A stretch of 64,000 bases of DNA, taken from NCBI GenBank assembly GCA_017527435.1, contig JAFXQB010000001.1, positions 130,696 through 194,695 on the forward strand. The letters are read 5' to 3'. The DNA comes from Salinivirgaceae bacterium. GTDB taxonomy: Bacteria > Bacteroidota > Bacteroidia > Bacteroidales > SZUA-534. Below, one piece after another: positions 25,306-35,117 of this stretch. The position numbers were made by a program, and so were the translations under genes. The first letter of the stretch is position 1. Each line of letters opens with the position of its first letter. Below the pieces are notes generated by a model. The model searched no databases, was not told the DNA's origin, and saw nothing but the letters and a program-made list of their open reading frames with translations.

Positions 25306-25384
25306 CGGTCGAAACAGCGTAAGAGTTGTTTCAAACAATGATTAATAACCAAATAATTTTTAACAATTCTAATTTTTCAAAAAG

Positions 25385-26719
25385 ATGAAAAAGAGTTTTT
25401 TATTGATGGGTGCTCTTTGCGTGGGTGCCGCATTTGTATCATGTGTTGACGATTCAGAGTCAAACGAAGTAAAAGAGTTGCGTCAAGTTCAACTCGACAG
25501 TAAAAAAGCTGACTTGGACAATCAGTATTGGACAATGTACAACAATGCCGTTGTCAAAGTGAAAACTTATCGTGATGACTTGAAAACAGCTCAAGAGAAT
25601 TTGGACGCTGCAAAAGACGAGAAGACTACTCTTACCGAAGTTAAAGAAGCTTACATTGCTTACCAGCAGATGGTGATTGCCCGCAATGAAAAAGACATTG
25701 CTGACAAGAAAGCAGAAATCGAAGTTCAAAAAGCGATGAAAGGCAAGAGCTACGAAGAAATCGCTCAAGCAAAAATAACTGCCAATAATGCCAAGGAAGA
25801 AGCAACCAAAGAGTATAACGACTATTGGATTAACTTGACAGGAAAAGGTTACAACAAAGACATTGATGGCAAAACCGTTGCTATTTCTGAAAGCGCAAAC
25901 GACAAAATCAGTATGTTACTTGATGCGCCTACTACTGGTAACTACAAATACAAAAACAACAAATTAGATGAGATTCCGTTTGTTAAAGCCATGAATACCA
26001 TCTTCGACTCTAAAACATATTACTATGAGTATGATGGCAATCAAAAAAATTCAAACCTTTACGATTTCTCATATGATGGCGACACGTATAAAGCTGCTAC
26101 CATGTTCAAATCAAAAACTTTTGTACTTGACGATGAGAATGGCAAGAATATTACAAAATACACAGTATGGTATTTCGACGATGTTAAACAGAATGATGCC
26201 AATACTTATGCTGGCGCTTTGAGCAAAGCTGTAAAAGATGCTACTGACGAAGAAAAAGCTCGCCTCACAAAATTACAAGAGGACATCACCAATTTAACTG
26301 CCATTCTGGCTGACCGTTCGGCATACCAAAACCTTATTGACGAATATGTCGATCACGCCAAAAGACTCTACTCTTTAAGCCAGGCTTCTGCAAGCGCATC
26401 TACAATTGCAACTGCATACTCAAACTACGATGTAACCAACAACGAGAGCTCTATTGCAAGTCTTGAAGATGCCATCAAGACTTATAACGAAGCCATCAAG
26501 ACTGCCAAGGCACAAATCAACGAGACCATCAACAATGGCCTTACCGACAAAGAGACTGCTATCGCTTACTACAACGCTCGTATCGCCGAGATCAATAGCG
26601 CCATTGCAGCCAACCAGGCAATTGCAGAGAAATACCGCGCACTTATTGCCGGCACCTCAAGCTCAAACAACCAACAGCAGCAACAGACTCCTGCTCCGGA
26701 AGAGACTCCTGCTGAATAA
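25385..26719 (+). CDS. Coiled-coil lipoprotein, probably surface-exposed, unknown function
   Basis: 444 residues. Lipoprotein signal ending AFVSC (Cys20) followed by VDDSESNE, acidic residues like those that direct Bacteroidota lipoproteins to the cell surface. Residues about 28-150 and 300-420 are long helical coiled coils (KADLDNQYWTMYNN, NEKDIADKKAEIEVQK; later EEKARLTKLQEDITNLTAIL). Between them a globular part of about 140 residues is rich in Tyr, Asp and Lys. The end is Gln/Pro-rich (QQQQQTPAPEETPAE). The two coils could pair as a hairpin presenting the middle domain. Thirty-nine bases before a beta-barrel gene on the same strand. No known family recognised. Confidence 0.7.
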   Translation: MKKSFLLMGALCVGAAFVSCVDDSESNEVKELRQVQLDSKKADLDNQYWTMYNNAVVKVKTYRDDLKTAQENLDAAKDEKTTLTEVKEAYIAYQQMVIARNEKDIADKKAEIEVQKAMKGKSYEEIAQAKITANNAKEEATKEYNDYWINLTGKGYNKDIDGKTVAISESANDKISMLLDAPTTGNYKYKNNKLDEIPFVKAMNTIFDSKTYYYEYDGNQKNSNLYDFSYDGDTYKAATMFKSKTFVLDDENGKNITKYTVWYFDDVKQNDANTYAGALSKAVKDATDEEKARLTKLQEDITNLTAILADRSAYQNLIDEYVDHAKRLYSLSQASASASTIATAYSNYDVTNNESSIASLEDAIKTYNEAIKTAKAQINETINNGLTDKETAIAYYNARIAEINSAIAANQAIAEKYRALIAGTSSSNNQQQQQTPAPEETPAE

Positions 26720-26758
26720 TCAAATAATCTAAACTAAACATTCTAAAAAGTTTTGATT

Positions 26759-27481
26759 ATGAGAAAATTATTTTCAGTAGTTGTTCTGTCGGTGTTGGCC
26801 ATGGCAGGTACGGTTGTCGCTCAAGACAATCCGATTTACCTTGGTGTAACATTGGGCTACAACAACTTCTTAAATGCCAATGCAGCAAACATTCCTAATG
26901 CGGCAGAAGCGGCATCGCCAAGCTGGACCGACAAGGGCGCAGTCCTTGGGTTCGAAGCAGGCGCATACCTTGCTCCTGAGCTGAGAGTGCTTGTTGGCGG
27001 TGGGTTCAACCGCACCGTAAAACCCGGACATGCCTACACACCGGCAATCTATGACAATGCCGGCAACATGATTGTTCCAGGATACGGTGAGACTCCGAAC
27101 CGCACCAATATGAACTACACGTTCTTTGTTGGCGGAGATTTCTGTCCGAACATGAACGGCAATGTACGCCCCTACGCCGGTATCCGCGGCCGCGGCGCAT
27201 ACTGCCTGAACACAGAGAAGTACGTATTCGACAAAGCTGCAACTATTGAAGGCAGCGAGAAGAAGTTTGCCGAGACATGGAACCTTGGCGGTGCCATCGT
27301 CTTTGGTGCAGACTACTCGTTCAGCGGTGGCCTGATTGTTGGCTGCCAGTTCGATTTGTTCTCTTACACCTACGCTGCTGTACAATACAAGTCGCAGAGC
27401 GGTGTTAAGCCGAATGTGGGCAAATGCAGCAGCATCGGTTTCATTGCCGCACCAACTCTCAGAGTAGGTTTCAACTTCTAA
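26759..27481 (+). CDS. Outer-membrane beta-barrel protein
   Basis: 240 residues from the ATG at 26759 (a TTG two codons earlier is less likely). Signal peptide about 1-21, cleaved after VVA. The mature protein has strands such as PIYLGVTLGYNNFL, GAVLGFEAGAYLAPELRVLVGGG, YTFFVGGDFC, NVRPYAGIRGRGAY and the terminal strand APTLRVGFNF ending in Phe, a barrel-assembly signal. An OmpA-like 8-strand barrel without a peptidoglycan-binding domain is likely. Probably expressed with the coiled-coil lipoprotein upstream; a terminator follows 20 bases after the stop. Confidence 0.8.
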   Translation: MRKLFSVVVLSVLAMAGTVVAQDNPIYLGVTLGYNNFLNANAANIPNAAEAASPSWTDKGAVLGFEAGAYLAPELRVLVGGGFNRTVKPGHAYTPAIYDNAGNMIVPGYGETPNRTNMNYTFFVGGDFCPNMNGNVRPYAGIRGRGAYCLNTEKYVFDKAATIEGSEKKFAETWNLGGAIVFGADYSFSGGLIVGCQFDLFSYTYAAVQYKSQSGVKPNVGKCSSIGFIAAPTLRVGFNF

Positions 27482-27500
27482 TCAGTTAGAAGTCTGATAT

Positions 27501-27535
27501 AAAAAAGGTCGTTCCATAGTGAACGGCCTTTTTTG
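27501..27535 (+). terminator. Terminator after the beta-barrel gene
   Basis: AAAAAAGGTCGTTC (27501-27514) pairs with GAACGGCCTTTTTT (27521-27534) with one G-U pair and a six-base loop; the arm itself ends in six T residues. Confidence 0.85.
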
Positions 27536-27579
27536 TTTGCGCCATTTTTCTAACTTTACGTCAAATAATAAAACAACCT

Positions 27580-29700
27580 ATGAACGCACGCAAAACCGCA
27601 ATTGTTGCCACCATACTGCTGGTTGCATCGGCCGCAATGGCACAAAAACAGCTCACACTAGAGAACACCGTGCCTGGCGGCTACGATTTCTACGAACATC
27701 ATAACCACCGCGCGCGTGGCCTTTTCGTCAGCAACAGCGATGTTTTTGTCCGCAATGAAACCGACGGATACCACATTGGGAACATCACTATAACACGACA
27801 GCAGATTGACGATGCGCTGGCTACCAGCCAAAAGCCATCAATGTCGTATGTAGAAAGCTGGATTGACACTGAAACGGTCTGGGTTTATTCATCGGAAGCA
27901 GAAGCCGCTTACTGCATCAATCTGAAAAACAATTCCGTAACCGATTCGATAACAAACATTCCACCTGACGCGACAATTGACTTCGCACCCGACTACCACC
28001 ACGCCGCAGTAAGCATATACCCAAGCTTGAGTGTGTCGGGGCGCAGCGAGAACCGCACCATCGGCAATGGCGGTAACGGTGTGGTATTCGGGCAGTCGGT
28101 TCATCGCGAAGAATTCGGCATCGAGAAAGGCACGTTCTGGTCAGAAAGCGGCCGGCTGCTGGCTTTCTACCGAATGGATGAGAGCACGGTTGCCGAGTAC
28201 CCGATTGTGGACATCACCGAACGCGAAGCCACTGCGAAACCCGTCCGCTATCCCATGGCCGGCGAGACGAGCCACGAAGTACAAATCTGCATTTACAATA
28301 CCGATAATCAGAATGTTACATATTTAAAAACAGCATCACCCGTAAACCGGTACTTCACCAACATTGCCTGGTCGCCCGATGATAAGTTTCTGCTTGTGGC
28401 CGAAATCAACCGCGAGCAGAACCACCTGTGGATGAACCAGTACAATGCCGATGACGGCTCACTAATCAAGACGATTTTTGAAGAAGAGAACCCAGAGTGG
28501 GTTGAGCCGTGCACACCCGCCATGTTTATCGACAACAGCCGGTTTGTATGGATTAGCGAGCGCGACGGATTCAAGCACCTTTATCTATACGACATCAACA
28601 CGCTGAAAGCGAAGCAACTCACCCACGGAAACTGGTGTGTAACCGAGCTTTACGGATTCATTGCCGCAACCGGCGAAGTGCTTTTTCAGGCTAATGCCGA
28701 AGGGTATCTCACCCGCGACATCTACAAGGTGAACCTGAAAGGCAAAATGACGCGCCTGAGCAGCGGATACGGTGTGCACTCGGCACGGCTGGGGAACGCC
28801 GGCACGCGTTATATCGACGATTATTCCGCACCCGACTACGCCATTTTGAGCACTCTGTGCAACTTGGCCGACGGCAAAGTCATCGACACGATTAGAAATG
28901 TTAAGAACACCTACGAAGGCTACACCCTGCCCATATTCAAAACCGTCAGTCTGAAAAGCGCTGACGGCCGGTTCGATCTTTGCGGCCGGCTCATCCTGCC
29001 TGCCGATTTCGACTCAACACGCACCTATCCGGTAATCGACTACCTGTATGGCGGACCGCACTCGCAACTTGTCGATGCCAGCTGGCTCTATGGCGCTTCA
29101 ACCTGGAAGATGTACTTCGCGCAGCAAGGCTATATCATATTCACAATGGACAACCGCGGCACCGAGAACCGTGGTGTTGAATACGAGCACTGCATCCACC
29201 GCCAGTTAGGCAAATGCGAGATGGAAGACCAGATGGTGGGAATCAATTACCTAAAAAGTCTGCCATATGTCGATACCACCCGCATCGGCATCCACGGATG
29301 GTCGTTCGGCGGGTTCATGACCATCAACCTGATGACAACCCACAACACCGTGTTCAAGGCGGGCGTGGCAGGCGGTCCGGTATGCGACTGGCAACTATAC
29401 GAAGTGATGTACGGCGAACGCTATATGGACACGCCGCAGGAAAACCCCGACGGCTATGCGCAAAACTGCGTTGCCGACAAAATTGGCAACTTGAACGGTC
29501 GTCTGCTAGTGATTCACGGCGACATCGACGCCACTGTGGTATGGCAGAACAGCCTGCGACTGATGCAGAACGCCGTAACGTCAGATGTGATGGTTGACTA
29601 CGCCGTCTATCCGCAGCACGAGCACAACGTCATCGGCCACGACCGAGTGCACCTTTTCAAACGTATTCTGCGGTATTTTGATGACTTTCTGAAACCGTAA
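27580..29700 (+). CDS. Dipeptidyl peptidase IV (S9 family)
   Basis: 706 residues with a signal peptide (about 1-21, cleaved after AMA). N-terminal beta-propeller (about 50-450), then the alpha/beta-hydrolase domain. The nucleophile lies in GWSFGGFM near 575, the Asp in HGDIDATV near 650 and the His in YPQHEHNVIGHDRVH near 685. The Tyr of the oxyanion hole lies in DYLYGGPHSQ, and DNRGTENRGVEYEHCIHRQLG follows. Removes X-Pro dipeptides from peptides in the periplasm or outside. Stands alone on its transcript. Confidence 0.93.
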   Translation: MNARKTAIVATILLVASAAMAQKQLTLENTVPGGYDFYEHHNHRARGLFVSNSDVFVRNETDGYHIGNITITRQQIDDALATSQKPSMSYVESWIDTETVWVYSSEAEAAYCINLKNNSVTDSITNIPPDATIDFAPDYHHAAVSIYPSLSVSGRSENRTIGNGGNGVVFGQSVHREEFGIEKGTFWSESGRLLAFYRMDESTVAEYPIVDITEREATAKPVRYPMAGETSHEVQICIYNTDNQNVTYLKTASPVNRYFTNIAWSPDDKFLLVAEINREQNHLWMNQYNADDGSLIKTIFEEENPEWVEPCTPAMFIDNSRFVWISERDGFKHLYLYDINTLKAKQLTHGNWCVTELYGFIAATGEVLFQANAEGYLTRDIYKVNLKGKMTRLSSGYGVHSARLGNAGTRYIDDYSAPDYAILSTLCNLADGKVIDTIRNVKNTYEGYTLPIFKTVSLKSADGRFDLCGRLILPADFDSTRTYPVIDYLYGGPHSQLVDASWLYGASTWKMYFAQQGYIIFTMDNRGTENRGVEYEHCIHRQLGKCEMEDQMVGINYLKSLPYVDTTRIGIHGWSFGGFMTINLMTTHNTVFKAGVAGGPVCDWQLYEVMYGERYMDTPQENPDGYAQNCVADKIGNLNGRLLVIHGDIDATVVWQNSLRLMQNAVTSDVMVDYAVYPQHEHNVIGHDRVHLFKRILRYFDDFLKP

Positions 29701-29855
29701 AGCCTTCGCACGCCTAATAAATATTAGTTTGGAATGTATTTTTATCAATTTTTTAAGCCCAACGAAAACAAGCTATTACAATAATTCCTAATTTTAAGCA
29801 AATTTAATCGGGATTTTCAGGGCCAACCTGTCGCGATTGCTTAAAGTTGCACATC

Positions 29856-30365
29856 ATGGATACGGAATGCAAAACACGCGAAGAAGTTTTTTTTGGCAGA
29901 TTCAATTACAAGCTGTCGTCGTTCTTTCACGATGACTACACCGAGATTGACAGCATTGAGACGCCTGCCACTTTCATGATTGTGTACGAAAAAAAACTTG
30001 CACAAAAGGAATTCGACTTGTTCGACCGCCTGCAGTTCCGCATTTTCTACGACAAGGAAATCATCACGGGCTCCAATCCGATCAACGTCAAACTGTTGTG
30101 CGACAGCTATTCCGCCCAATCAGTGATGAATCTTGCAAAAATGATTTCGGACATTTTCGGACTCGATGACTCTGGCACATGCGAAAAAGCCGACATCAGC
30201 TTCTACTCTGCCGATGAGTATGACCTGTTCTGGACCATCGGCGATGGAGAAAGCTTCATCAGCATTGAACGCGACGCAAAAGACGGGCTATCGCTCAACA
30301 TCTTGTTCTATAACAATTTGATTGGGCAAAGCGTGGGCGATTTGCTTATGCCCGAAAAAGCGTAA
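29856..30365 (+). CDS. Cytoplasmic hypothetical protein
   Basis: 169 residues from the ATG at 29856 (a TTG three codons upstream is an alternative). No signal peptide or membrane helix; acidic, with a mixed alpha/beta pattern (TFMIVYEKKLAQKEFDL, LQFRIFYDKEIITGSNP, ADISFYSADEYDLFW, LSLNILFYNNLIGQ). Ends in PEKA 73 bases before the M16 peptidase gene on the same strand. No family recognised. Confidence 0.6.
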   Translation: MDTECKTREEVFFGRFNYKLSSFFHDDYTEIDSIETPATFMIVYEKKLAQKEFDLFDRLQFRIFYDKEIITGSNPINVKLLCDSYSAQSVMNLAKMISDIFGLDDSGTCEKADISFYSADEYDLFWTIGDGESFISIERDAKDGLSLNILFYNNLIGQSVGDLLMPEKA

Positions 30366-30408
30366 TTTATTTGGCGTTGGGTGTTAGGTATTAGCTGTTA
30401 GTTTTTGC

Positions 30409-30416
30409 TACCTTTG
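30409..30416 (+). promoter_or_regulatory. Candidate -7 element of the M16 peptidase gene
   Basis: TACCTTTG, an exact match to TAnnTTTG, 22 bases before the proposed TTG start. No convincing -33 TTTG at normal spacing. Confidence 0.4.
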
Positions 30417-30438
30417 CGGCTCGTTAAAAAAGCAGATT

Positions 30439-31662
30439 TTGGCCGAATACGAATATCATAGGTTAGCAAACGGTATCCGCGTAATCCACAGTCAGTCAGG
30501 CACACCAGTGGCTCACATGGGCGTGGTGATAAACACCGGCTCGCGCGATGAACTCGAAAACGAGCACGGCATTGCCCATATGATTGAGCACGTGATTTTC
30601 AAAGGCACGCGCAAACGCAAGGCTTACAATGTGATAAGCTGCCTTGAGAACGTGGGCGGCGAGATTGACGCCTACACCACCAAAGAAGAAACCTGCGTCT
30701 ACGGCACATTCTTGAAGGAATACTACGGCCGCGCAATGGAACTTTTCGCCGACATCATCTTCAACTCAACCTTCCCCGACCATGAGTGCGAGAAAGAAAA
30801 GGAAGTGATTGTGGATGAGATAAATTCGTACAAGGACACACCGGGCGACCTGATTTTCGACGATTTTGAAGACCTGATTTTCAGCGGTCATACCATCGGA
30901 CGCAACATTCTGGGCACGCCCGAGTCGATTGCCAACTACAACCACACTGACATTCTGCGATTTATCGGCCGCACCTACAACACCGATCAGATTGCCATCT
31001 GCTCTGTGGGTCCTGTCGATTTCAAAACCATTGTGCGACTTGCCGAGCGCCACTTTGGCCCCATACCTGAAAAGAAACGCGATTTCAAGCGGATACCCGT
31101 GAATCCGTACACTCCGCATCTGCTTGAGGTTGAGCTCGACACTCACCAGTCGCACTGCATTTTCGGTTGCCGCGCCTACCCCACCGATCACCAAAACCGT
31201 CTGGCTTTTGAGTTGATAAACAACACATTGGGCGGCCCGGGAATGAACTGCCGGCTGAATCTGGCTTTGCGCGAGAAGCATGGCTACACCTACAACATCG
31301 AGTCGTTCTACACACCATACACCGACACCGGCACATTCGGCATCTATTTTGGCACCGACTACGAGAAAACCGACCGCTGCCTGACCATCATCCGCCGCGA
31401 ACTGCGCCGCCTGCGCGAAGAACGAATGGGCACTCTGCAACTCGACCGCGCCAAGAAACAGATGATTGGCCAGCTGGCCATCAGCACCGAAAACTACTCG
31501 GGCCTGATGCTCAACCTTGGCCGCAGCTGCCTACTCTTCGACACCATCGACCCGCTGAACGAGATTTGCGAGAAAATCAACCGTTTCACCAGCAGCGACA
31601 TTCTGGAAGTAGCAAACGAAATGCTCGACGACAAGAATTTCTCCACTCTGATTTTCAAGTAA
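30439..31662 (+). CDS. M16-family zinc peptidase (processing-peptidase-like)
   Basis: 407 residues. The inverted zinc motif HMIEH is at residues 47-51 with the third ligand Glu in EKEKEVIVDEINSY near 120-127. The C-terminal half (about 200-400) is the inactive M16_C domain with the R/Y pair region GGPGMNCRLNLALREKHGYTYNIES. Initiates at TTG: the nearest ATG downstream lies beyond the first conserved strand YHRLANGIRVI, and upstream codons in frame offer no better start. No signal peptide, so a cytoplasmic single-chain peptidase cleaving short peptides is likely, though Bacteroidota homologues with partners in the periplasm exist. Confidence 0.88.
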   Translation: MAEYEYHRLANGIRVIHSQSGTPVAHMGVVINTGSRDELENEHGIAHMIEHVIFKGTRKRKAYNVISCLENVGGEIDAYTTKEETCVYGTFLKEYYGRAMELFADIIFNSTFPDHECEKEKEVIVDEINSYKDTPGDLIFDDFEDLIFSGHTIGRNILGTPESIANYNHTDILRFIGRTYNTDQIAICSVGPVDFKTIVRLAERHFGPIPEKKRDFKRIPVNPYTPHLLEVELDTHQSHCIFGCRAYPTDHQNRLAFELINNTLGGPGMNCRLNLALREKHGYTYNIESFYTPYTDTGTFGIYFGTDYEKTDRCLTIIRRELRRLREERMGTLQLDRAKKQMIGQLAISTENYSGLMLNLGRSCLLFDTIDPLNEICEKINRFTSSDILEVANEMLDDKNFSTLIFK

Positions 31663-31728
31663 AAGTTGAACAGGTTGAAACGCTGCTCTGTTGAACAAGT
31701 TTAACCAGTTGGGGAAACCGTCATTTTC

Positions 31729-32334
31729 TCAAATTCCAAAATCGAACGATAGCTGCTGATCGAGCAGGCGGAACGAGCGGCGGTGATAAGGTGTGGCGCC
31801 GTATTTGGCAATAGCCGTGCGATGGTCAGTCGTTGGGTAGCCCTTGTTTTTGGCCCAATTATATTGCGGAAACTCTTTATCAATCTGCACCATAAAATCA
31901 TCGCGAAAAGTTTTGGCCAGCACCGAGGCCGCCGCTATCGACAGATATTTACCATCGCCTTTCACTATGGTTTGGTGTTTAATGTTGCCGTACGGTTTGA
32001 AACGGTTGCCATCGACAATGATGAACTCGGGGCGCACCTTGAGTTGATCAAGAGCAAGATGCATCGATTTTATGGATGCGTTCAGAATGTTTATTTCGTC
32101 GATCTGGGGGGCGTCGAGCTTGGCAACGGCGTAAGCGGCAGCTTCGCGCATGATAACATCGCGCAGCTGATAGCGCTGTTTCTCGGTCAGTTGCTTCGAA
32201 TCGTTAAGTTTATCGTTGCTGAAATCGGGCGGCAAGATTACTGCGGCCGCAAAAACCGGTCCGGCCAAGCATCCGCGCCCGGCTTCATCACAACCGGCTT
32301 CGTTGGCCAATCCGCTGAAGTTGAGCTCAAGCAT
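31729..32334 (-). CDS. rnhB: Ribonuclease HII
   Basis: 201 residues. [20 protein letters not shown] near 14-33 gives the first Asp-Glu pair of the DEDD active site; [11 protein letters not shown] near 105 and the [12 protein letters not shown] segment near 137 provide the rest. Nicks RNA at ribonucleotides embedded in DNA duplexes. Last gene of a minus-strand cluster: its ATG shares bases with the stop codon of the outer-membrane protein gene, so the two are translationally coupled. Confidence 0.95.
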   Translation of the reverse strand: MLELNFSGLANEAGCDEAGRGCLAGPVFAAAVILPPDFSNDKLNDSKQLTEKQRYQLRDVIMREAAAYAVAKLDAPQIDEINILNASIKSMHLALDQLKVRPEFIIVDGNRFKPYGNIKHQTIVKGDGKYLSIAAASVLAKTFRDDFMVQIDKEFPQYNWAKNKGYPTTDHRTAIAKYGATPYHRRSFRLLDQQLSFDFGI

Positions 32335-33584
32335 TAGTAGAAACGGCGTTTCTGGAACCAGTAGTCGATATAGGTCAGATTCAGGCCAAACTGCAGCACA
32401 TGGTGACGCACAAGCAGATTTTCGACCGTTCCCTGCTGCTTATACATGCAGTAGGTATTGAATTTTATGGAACGAATTCGGAAGCCCACACCCACCGATG
32501 TCCGATACGATTTGAGCACATAACTGTCGATTTTGGTTGTGCCCGACTCATAACCTGCACCAGCTCGGAAAACCAAATCAAAATTGCGTCCCAAACGTTT
32601 CGGAATGTACTCTGCGCCGAGACTCAGCGACTTGCTGTCCTTCAGTTTTGATCGCAAACTGGTAACATCAAATTTTGACAATGGATTGTAATTGAAATCA
32701 CCGGCAAGAGTAAAACGCCCAGAATTGTACGACAAGCCTAAACCCGCTGTCGCTGGCAAATGTATAACCCTGTCGCCATAACTATCTTCAAAATAAATGG
32801 TATCGGTGGCACCAATCCGATAGAAGGTGTTAGTTGCCAAATCTTCGCGTTCACATTTCAAGACACCCGGTGTGCTGGCAATCAAGCCCACAGTGAGGTT
32901 TTTGTTTTTTGATAATTGAAAATTCTGCTGAAGCCCGAAATCAAGTTTGCCTCCGACGTAATAATCAGAATTCTCGATATAAATCGAAAATTCGTCAGCA
33001 GAAGACAGTGCGATTGACTGCCGCTCGGTTTTTGCACCAAACAACAACGATGCATTCATGCCTATCGATGTGTTTTTAAATAAATTGACACCAAAACCAG
33101 CATAAACCCGCGTTAACCCTCCAATTCCCTCAACCTGCGACATATAGCGACTCTGGCCACCTCCTGACACATATTCTGCCGACTCGATTGTATAGCCGAC
33201 ACTAGTATATGGCGAGATACCAAACGAGATGCCGAAATTCTGATTCGGTGCCATTGTCAGAGAGAAGTACGAAATGTTTCCGTTTAGTTTGTCGCCCCAT
33301 GTCAAGTGCGATTCGATACGTTCGTAAGCCATCTGAAGGCCAATGTCGAGAAGGACCATTGTTGAGTCTATTGATGCATATGAGGCAGGGTTGATATTAT
33401 TCACATTATTTGCCGAACGCAATCCTATGCCAGTTCCTCCCATCGAAACATTGCGCCCGAATCCGGGCTGCTCATACAATCCGACACCGTACTTTGAATA
33501 CGGCGATATGGTATTGTTTTGTGCTGCAACTTCACCAATTGTTGCCAAAACCAAAAATACTGCAATTTTTATCGAACGGCACAT
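32334..33584 (-). CDS. Outer-membrane protein of the FadL/PorV-like beta-barrel type, unknown function
   Basis: 416 residues with a signal peptide (about 1-21, EVAAQ). The mature start [30 protein letters not shown] (given here as two parts: [13 protein letters not shown], then [15 protein letters not shown]) and [15 protein letters not shown] are characteristic of this Bacteroidota barrel family. Strands such as [16 protein letters not shown] and [19 protein letters not shown] follow throughout. Two bases separate it from the DUF4270 lipoprotein gene, and it overlaps rnhB by one base, so it is part of a tight operon; the role in the envelope is unknown. Confidence 0.75.
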   Translation of the reverse strand: MCRSIKIAVFLVLATIGEVAAQNNTISPYSKYGVGLYEQPGFGRNVSMGGTGIGLRSANNVNNINPASYASIDSTMVLLDIGLQMAYERIESHLTWGDKLNGNISYFSLTMAPNQNFGISFGISPYTSVGYTIESAEYVSGGGQSRYMSQVEGIGGLTRVYAGFGVNLFKNTSIGMNASLLFGAKTERQSIALSSADEFSIYIENSDYYVGGKLDFGLQQNFQLSKNKNLTVGLIASTPGVLKCEREDLATNTFYRIGATDTIYFEDSYGDRVIHLPATAGLGLSYNSGRFTLAGDFNYNPLSKFDVTSLRSKLKDSKSLSLGAEYIPKRLGRNFDLVFRAGAGYESGTTKIDSYVLKSYRTSVGVGFRIRSIKFNTYCMYKQQGTVENLLVRHHVLQFGLNLTYIDYWFQKRRFY

Positions 33585-33586
33585 AA

Positions 33587-34954
33587 TCAGTAAGTTACAT
33601 AATAAATTTGTAATTGCACATTTTCTGCATACTGTGTGTAATCGTCAACAACAAGCCGTTTGAACGATGATGCGCTCTCCAAATCGGCCGGCAGTACAAT
33701 AAGCGCCATAGATGACTCGCTGTTATCGGCTTTTTGTTTTATGAAACTCCGCACGAATCTAATAGCAGAGAATAAATAATACGGCTGTTTGTCATCAGAT
33801 GTATAGTAAATGGGCGACTGCACAATCTGTCCAGACAAGTCGGTCAAGTTTGCCAAAAGATCATTCGATTCATCCGTCACGGCCAAATAGAGTGTCGACG
33901 GAAGTTGGTATGTCTCATCATATGAGAATTCTTTCGGCTTGATTAACAACCTCGCATCCACAACACTCATATACTCAGAAGCCGAATTAAGAATTGATAA
34001 CGTCGGGAAATCAATACGCAAAGCCAAGCCACTACCTGTCTGTATATAGGAAACATGCTCACTCTCTGACGAATACACCCTGCCACCATCAATTTGAAGA
34101 CTGTCGAAAGGTGTGCCTGATCGGTCATTTTCAAAATATACATACCGGTATGGATTGTTTTCTTTGGCAACAAAGGTCATATAAGAGCCGTCTTCGTCAT
34201 CGCCCGGTTTGCGGTAATAGAGTCTGATCTCAAACTGCGTGGCATCATCAATCATTTTCGATTCTGGAATTGCCGTGCTAAATGTCAAGAAGTCTAATCC
34301 CCAAGTGCAGTTTGTTGTTTGCGGTACAATGCAAATACCATTAAAATACTGCTCGAAATACTCTTCTTTGTCCATTGCATCATCGCTATTTACAATCATG
34401 TCGAACCATAGTTGTCCCAAACTATCAGACATACGCGCCCACGACACCAAACCTCTCTTCGGGAAAGGATCGATAGTAACGGTTGCCAACTCGCTGTCAC
34501 TACGTTTAAGCTTCTGATGATTGAACATTTGCTGCTGCTCCGCCCGAGAGTGTGGCTTTATCTCTTCCAAAACCTCGTAAATCTTAATTTCCTTCGGTTG
34601 TAAAGTATCGCCTATCCAACCGCCTCGGGGCTTAAAACAAACCACAAGGCTATCGTAAACCGCATCTTCCGGAATGTTGGTTTTGGCTGAAAATATTATC
34701 GGCATATATGTTTCGGCTAGCACATTACCAACTTTCTCGTCTTGGTAATAACCCATAAAAATATTGCTATTGCCAGTCGTAACAAAACTGTCGAGCCTGA
34801 TGGTTGACAACTGCAGCGAGAACGAATCGACGTAGCCCAACACTGCTCTGCTATCGGTGAAGACGTCACCCACAACGCGCGAGTCGCCGTCGGGGTCGCA
34901 CGTGCAGAAAATTGCAGCAACAACGCCAATCAACAATAAAATGCGAATCTTCAT
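33587..34954 (-). CDS. DUF4270 lipoprotein
   Basis: 455 residues. Lipoprotein signal with Cys19 (IFCTC) followed by DPDGDS, acidic residues of the surface-export type. The pattern SFSLQLSTIRLDSFVTTG, then NIFMGYYQDEKVGNVLAETYM, is diagnostic of DUF4270. The domain covers most of the protein and ends with VQLQIYYVTY. Known in Bacteroidota only by sequence; no reaction is assigned. First gene of the DUF4270-barrel-rnhB cluster, which suggests that lipoprotein and barrel work together at the outer membrane. Confidence 0.85.
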   Translation of the reverse strand: MKIRILLLIGVVAAIFCTCDPDGDSRVVGDVFTDSRAVLGYVDSFSLQLSTIRLDSFVTTGNSNIFMGYYQDEKVGNVLAETYMPIIFSAKTNIPEDAVYDSLVVCFKPRGGWIGDTLQPKEIKIYEVLEEIKPHSRAEQQQMFNHQKLKRSDSELATVTIDPFPKRGLVSWARMSDSLGQLWFDMIVNSDDAMDKEEYFEQYFNGICIVPQTTNCTWGLDFLTFSTAIPESKMIDDATQFEIRLYYRKPGDDEDGSYMTFVAKENNPYRYVYFENDRSGTPFDSLQIDGGRVYSSESEHVSYIQTGSGLALRIDFPTLSILNSASEYMSVVDARLLIKPKEFSYDETYQLPSTLYLAVTDESNDLLANLTDLSGQIVQSPIYYTSDDKQPYYLFSAIRFVRSFIKQKADNSESSMALIVLPADLESASSFKRLVVDDYTQYAENVQLQIYYVTY

Positions 34955-35117
34955 ATTTCCAAAAACGGATATTATCCAATTAAATGCGCCAGCGTCGGGC
35001 GGCTAAACACGCACCAGCGCAAGACGCGGCAAAATAACTACATAAATCTAACAAACGCGAATTTTTTGAGAATATTTCGCGCCGACAGACTGAACTTAAA
35101 ACTTCAAAACCTACAAT

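Noticed and set aside
27535..27565. Promoter of the DPP IV gene (TAACTTTA)
   Set aside because: The -7 match is imperfect at the last base and the nearby TTTG lies too close.
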